A stretch of 64,000 bases of DNA from JAZKFT01 sp039925965 (GTDB lineage Bacteria > Bacteroidota > Bacteroidia > Chitinophagales > Chitinophagaceae): positions 1 through 64,000 of the forward strand of contig JBDSXW010000103.1 of assembly GCA_039925965.1 (NCBI GenBank), written 5' to 3'. Each line of letters opens with the position of its first letter. Within the stretch, counting starts at the first letter, position 1. Of this stretch, positions 60,922-64,000 are shown piece after piece. Below the pieces are notes generated by a model. It was not told the origin of the DNA, did no database searches, and saw only the letters and a list, made by a program, of their open reading frames with translations. The translations under genes and the position numbers were made by a program.

Positions 60922-61890
60922 CTAATATTTCCTGTCGGTGGTATACTTCACCAGGTGTTCCAGGGCCGACCTGACTTCGTTATCCGGAAACCGGAATAAA
61001 ATCTCAAGGGCTTCATCACGGTACTGGTTCATTTTTTCAATGGCATAAGCAATACCACCAGTATCTTCGACCTTTTTAATTAGACCTGCTACTTTTACTT
61101 TATCCCGGTTCTCATTTTTTATGGTATAGATCATGTTTCTTTTTTCACCGGCGCTCACATTGTTCAAGGTATAAATCAGGGGGAGGGTCAATTTTTTTTC
61201 TTTGATATCGTTACCGGTGGGTTTGCCTACGTCTGCGGTGCCATAGTCAAAAAGGTCATCCTTGATCTGGAAAGCGATGCCTACTTTTTCGCCAAATAAC
61301 CTCATTTTTTCGGTAATGGATTCGTCATTGGTAGTGCTCCATGCACCTGCAGCACAAGCCGAGGCCAACAAGGAAGCCGTTTTATTTCGGATGATTTCAA
61401 AATAAATGTCTTCCTTCAGGTTCAGCTTTCTGGATTTTTCTATTTGTAGCAATTCACCTTCGCTCATTTTACGTACCGCATCACTCAGAATTTGCAGGAT
61501 TTTATGGTCCTTATTGTCCAAAGACAGTAAAAGTCCCTTGGAAAGCAAATAATCGCCTACTAATACCGCAATTTTGTTTTTCCAAAGGGCATTTATCGAG
61601 AAAAACCCCCTTCTTTCAAAGGATTCATCTACTACATCGTCATGAACCAATGTAGCTGTGTGAAGTAATTCCACCAATGATGCCGCGCGGTATGAGGGAT
61701 CGCTTACCTCCCCAAAAAGCTTTGCACATAGAATCACAAATCTTGGCCTCAACTGCTTGCCTTTTCTACGGATGATATATTGCATTATTCTGTCGAGAAG
61801 AGGTGCCTGGCTTTTGACGGCCATTTTAAATTTTTGTTCAAAAACGGCTATTTCTACGGCTATTATGTCTGTTTTTTTTTCTATTTTCAT
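60922..61890 (-). CDS. Polyprenyl diphosphate synthase (trans, long chain)
   Basis: 322 residues. Both aspartate-rich motifs are present: LVHDDVVDES (about 86-95) and QIKDDLFDYG (about 220-229), with KGKQLRPRFVILCA near the N-terminus and a KLTLPLIYTLN stretch. Such enzymes make the side chain of menaquinone or the undecaprenyl-type carrier by head-to-tail isopentenyl addition. Product length cannot be assigned. It ends 22 bp before recJ on the same strand, suggesting an operon with recJ and the methyltransferase. Confidence 0.93.
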   Translation of the reverse strand: MKIEKKTDIIAVEIAVFEQKFKMAVKSQAPLLDRIMQYIIRRKGKQLRPRFVILCAKLFGEVSDPSYRAASLVELLHTATLVHDDVVDESFERRGFFSINALWKNKIAVLVGDYLLSKGLLLSLDNKDHKILQILSDAVRKMSEGELLQIEKSRKLNLKEDIYFEIIRNKTASLLASACAAGAWSTTNDESITEKMRLFGEKVGIAFQIKDDLFDYGTADVGKPTGNDIKEKKLTLPLIYTLNNVSAGEKRNMIYTIKNENRDKVKVAGLIKKVEDTGGIAYAIEKMNQYRDEALEILFRFPDNEVRSALEHLVKYTTDRKY

Positions 61891-61996
61891 TGGAGTTTGG
61901 CAAAGTACAGCAGAAATTCCGTTACTTCATGCATCGTTTGAGTTATGGCAACGGTCTAAACGTCAAAATAAATCATTAATAATTACGCAATCTAAA

Positions 61997-62027
61997 TTTG
62001 GATATTTAACTTACATTTCTATTTTTG
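61997..62027 (+). promoter_or_regulatory. Bacteroidota-type promoter of the OmpA-family gene
   Basis: TTTG (61997-62000), 19-bp spacer, then TATTTTTG (62020-62027), an exact match to TTTG-N19-TAnnTTTG. The coding start lies 48 bp downstream. Confidence 0.8.
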
Positions 62028-62075
62028 CAAGTATAATATCCAACAAAAATTCACTCAACCCCTCAAATTTGAATT

Positions 62076-63803
62076 ATGGCAAGCAAAAAGTACATGTTAT
62101 TAACAGCCCTGATGCTGGTTTCGGCCTCAGGCGTCTGGGCGCAACTGGGTGGAGTTCATAACTATATGGATTCCAATTACATCCCAGCCAGCCGTATGGC
62201 ACAACAAAATGAATGGAAAAACAATTCCCCCTCACAAAACTTCCCTGCCCGACCGCGTGATATGTGGCAATTGGGGGTTTATGGTGGATTATTTATGGTA
62301 GACGGGGATTGCCCTGCACTACCGGGTTGGAATGTAGGCGTTTCAATCCGTAAGGCTTTAGGTTATGTTCTGTCTTTAAGGGGTTCAATCAGCTATGGTC
62401 AGGATAAAGGCCTTGACTATCGCAAGAATGCTAACCTGGATAACAGCGCAGCGCTGAATGTTTATCGCCCTACATGGGATGGTGGAACCAATGCAGCAAA
62501 CGGTGGTCAGTCTTACTATGTAGCTAATTTTAAGAACACAACGATTAATCCTTCTTTGGACCTGTTGATTTCATTTAACAACATCATGTTCCATAGCAAA
62601 GAAAACAAATTGAACATTTATGGACTGGTGGGTTACTCACCTGTTTTTTACAAAACGAAAATTGATGCTTTAAACGGGTCTGCAAAGTATAACTACCCAG
62701 GCTTAGCGGCAGGATTCTTTGACCGCAAACGCCAGGATATTCGTAAGGACCTCAAAAACTTTTTTGACGGTAACTACGAAACAGATGCCTCTTTGAACGA
62801 CAGGTCTCAGAACCTAAATAAATCAGGACTTGGTAAATACAACTTCCGCCATTCTTTTAACACGGGTGTTGGAGTTGAATACCGGTTGTCTAAAAGGTCG
62901 TCATTGACCGGAGAGATGAAATACGTTTGGGCTCATGATGACTATATGGATGGATGGTCGCGCCAGGGTGAAGGCTATTCTTCTGGCACCCAAGCTGGCA
63001 CAGTTGTTCATAGTCGTTCAGTATTGTCTCCGGACAAGGACAATCTGGTCTATGTTAACCTCGGTATCAACTTTAACCTGGGCAACATGGCTAAAAAGAC
63101 TGCTCCGTTATGGTGGTTGAATCCTTTGGACTGGGTTTACAGCGAGATCAACAACCCAAAGCATACTTTATTTCCAAAACAGGTATTGCCTGATGGTGAT
63201 GATGATGGTGTAACTGATCAATTTGATATTGAACCAAATACACCTGCAGGTTGCCCTGTTGATGCAAAAGGCAAGAGCCGCGATACAGATGGCGACGGTG
63301 TACCTGATTGCCGCGATAAAGAATTGATCACTCCAACGACTTGCCAACCAGTTAACGCTGATGGTGTAGGTAATTGCCCTGATCCAAAATGTTGCGCTGA
63401 ACTTAAGAAATATATTGACGAACATCCAGGTGGTGATATGGTCCATCCTTGCGGAATTGGTGACCTGCCAAGCGTTGCTTTCAAAGGATCAAGCGTTTCA
63501 ATATCCGGCGATGCCGCTGCTATTCTTGCAACTGCTGCTGCCAAGATCAAGGCTAACCCAAGTTGCAAAATCTGTGTGGTTGGTCACGGTACTGCTGACA
63601 AGCGTGCTCAACAATTAAGCTGGGATCGTGCAAATGCTGTTAAAACATACCTCGTTGAAAAATTAGGTATCAGCGAAGATCGCTTCGGTTTCAAATATGG
63701 TGAAGAAGGCGATTCAAATACGGTTGATCTGATGGATTGCACAGGTGATGATTCTCCGAATTCAATACCTGCTCCTCACCCAAATCTTCAAAAGACTAAG
63801 TAA
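62076..63803 (+). CDS. OmpA-family outer membrane protein with thrombospondin-3 repeats
   Basis: 575 residues. Signal peptide (ending SGVWAQ), an N-terminal region with alternating hydrophobicity suggesting an outer-membrane beta-barrel (about 60-340), a calcium-binding TSP3-type linker (DGDDDGVTDQFDIEPNTPAG and DTDGDGVPDCRD), and a C-terminal OmpA peptidoglycan-binding domain (CKICVVGHGTADKRAQQLSW and RANAVKTYLVEKLGI). It anchors the outer membrane to the wall. Strong promoter at 61997 and terminator at 63830, so highly expressed and monocistronic. Confidence 0.92.
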   Translation: MASKKYMLLTALMLVSASGVWAQLGGVHNYMDSNYIPASRMAQQNEWKNNSPSQNFPARPRDMWQLGVYGGLFMVDGDCPALPGWNVGVSIRKALGYVLSLRGSISYGQDKGLDYRKNANLDNSAALNVYRPTWDGGTNAANGGQSYYVANFKNTTINPSLDLLISFNNIMFHSKENKLNIYGLVGYSPVFYKTKIDALNGSAKYNYPGLAAGFFDRKRQDIRKDLKNFFDGNYETDASLNDRSQNLNKSGLGKYNFRHSFNTGVGVEYRLSKRSSLTGEMKYVWAHDDYMDGWSRQGEGYSSGTQAGTVVHSRSVLSPDKDNLVYVNLGINFNLGNMAKKTAPLWWLNPLDWVYSEINNPKHTLFPKQVLPDGDDDGVTDQFDIEPNTPAGCPVDAKGKSRDTDGDGVPDCRDKELITPTTCQPVNADGVGNCPDPKCCAELKKYIDEHPGGDMVHPCGIGDLPSVAFKGSSVSISGDAAAILATAAAKIKANPSCKICVVGHGTADKRAQQLSWDRANAVKTYLVEKLGISEDRFGFKYGEEGDSNTVDLMDCTGDDSPNSIPAPHPNLQKTK

Positions 63804-63827
63804 ATATTCTTTTTGCCCATAAACACA

Positions 63828-63857
63828 CAAAACCCTCCATACGTGGAGGGTTTTTAT
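63828..63857 (+). terminator. Rho-independent terminator
   Basis: AAACCCTCC-ATACGT-GGAGGGTTT stem followed by five T. It serves the OmpA gene and, on the other strand, can end the partial gene that begins beyond 64000. Confidence 0.8.
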
Positions 63858-64000
63858 TTTGACAGATTTTGAGCCATCCAATCCATGGAGTTAAGCCTTT
63901 CGGAACTTAGACGTTCCATGCCAACCTCATCCTCCTTGAGACACTTCTCCAACAAGAACAGGAAATTGGACTCAATTGCGTTGGAGTTAGAGTAGAGGCA
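63854..64000 (-). CDS. Partial hypothetical protein, C-terminus only
   Basis: Reading from the window edge, 48 codons run to a stop at 63854: ESNFLFLLEKCLKEDEVGME then RLSSERLNSMDWMAQNLSK. Helical and charged; too short for a family call. The stop overlaps the shared terminator. Confidence 0.5.
   Translation of the reverse strand, partial: CLYSNSNAIESNFLFLLEKCLKEDEVGMERLSSERLNSMDWMAQNLSK

Overview
The window looks like a chromosome segment from a Bacteroidota bacterium, most likely of the Chitinophagaceae type. The evidence is the -33 TTTG / -7 TAnnTTTG promoter signature (for example upstream of the OmpA gene), an S46 dipeptidyl-peptidase, DUF1573 proteins, a fused two-component 2-oxoacid dehydrogenase E1, ECF sigma/TPR pairs and many lineage-typical short palindromic repeats. 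No rRNA, phage structural genes, integrase or CRISPR array were seen.

Region 1 (about 1.8-17.3 kb) is the exceptional part: an RNA-repair and RNA-quality-control island. On the minus strand it holds an exonuclease-RtcB RNA ligase pair, a Ro60-like TROVE protein, six tandem Y-RNA-like genes directly downstream of it, and a PD-(D/E)XK nuclease-like gene directly after those. A WYL regulator is divergent from the Ro60 gene, and the same palindromic operator sits in front of both. An operon AAA ATPase / RNase H-like protein / AAA ATPase / basic protein follows. Upstream of that operon lies a 2.3-kb array of 21 tRNA-like genes covering about 17 amino-acid isotypes, with two more Y-RNA-like units among them. 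Several Y-like units contain circularly permuted tRNA modules, in which the 3' half precedes the 5' half and the acceptor helix is closed by a loop. Three tRNAs of the array have structural arms replaced or interrupted by genomic palindromes. My inference is that Ro60, its Y RNAs, RtcB, the AAA/RNase H-like proteins and the tRNA array form one system for handling damaged tRNA or answering tRNA-targeting attack.

Region 2 (18-28.4 kb) is mostly housekeeping: aspS, an S46 peptidase, a TPR lipoprotein-like protein, a transketolase C-terminal subunit, heme o synthase (ctaB) and cytochrome oxidase subunit III. An unusual tandem microsatellite lies between the convergent peptidase and TPR genes.

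Region 3 (28.4-50 kb) is a second accessory zone: a lipoprotein gene with an in-frame stop in its signal peptide, an ECF sigma factor, a membrane TPR protein, a 3,485-residue secreted repeat protein (PPC-like repeats, CARDB-like repeats, a Gly-rich segment), a LytTR protein and a TPR-CHAT protease. Further along are an undecaprenol/diacylglycerol kinase, a VWA protein, a VOC protein, a frameshifted copy of the sigma/TPR pair and a second copy of the RNase H-like protein of the RNA-repair operon.

Region 4 (50-64 kb) is again mainly housekeeping: EngB GTPase, DCC thiol oxidoreductase, a three-TM protein with a probable prokaryotic YEATS domain, PhzF, a UPF0126/TRIC-type membrane protein, the fused E1, two DUF1573 proteins, a methyltransferase coupled to recJ, a polyprenyl diphosphate synthase and an OmpA-family protein.
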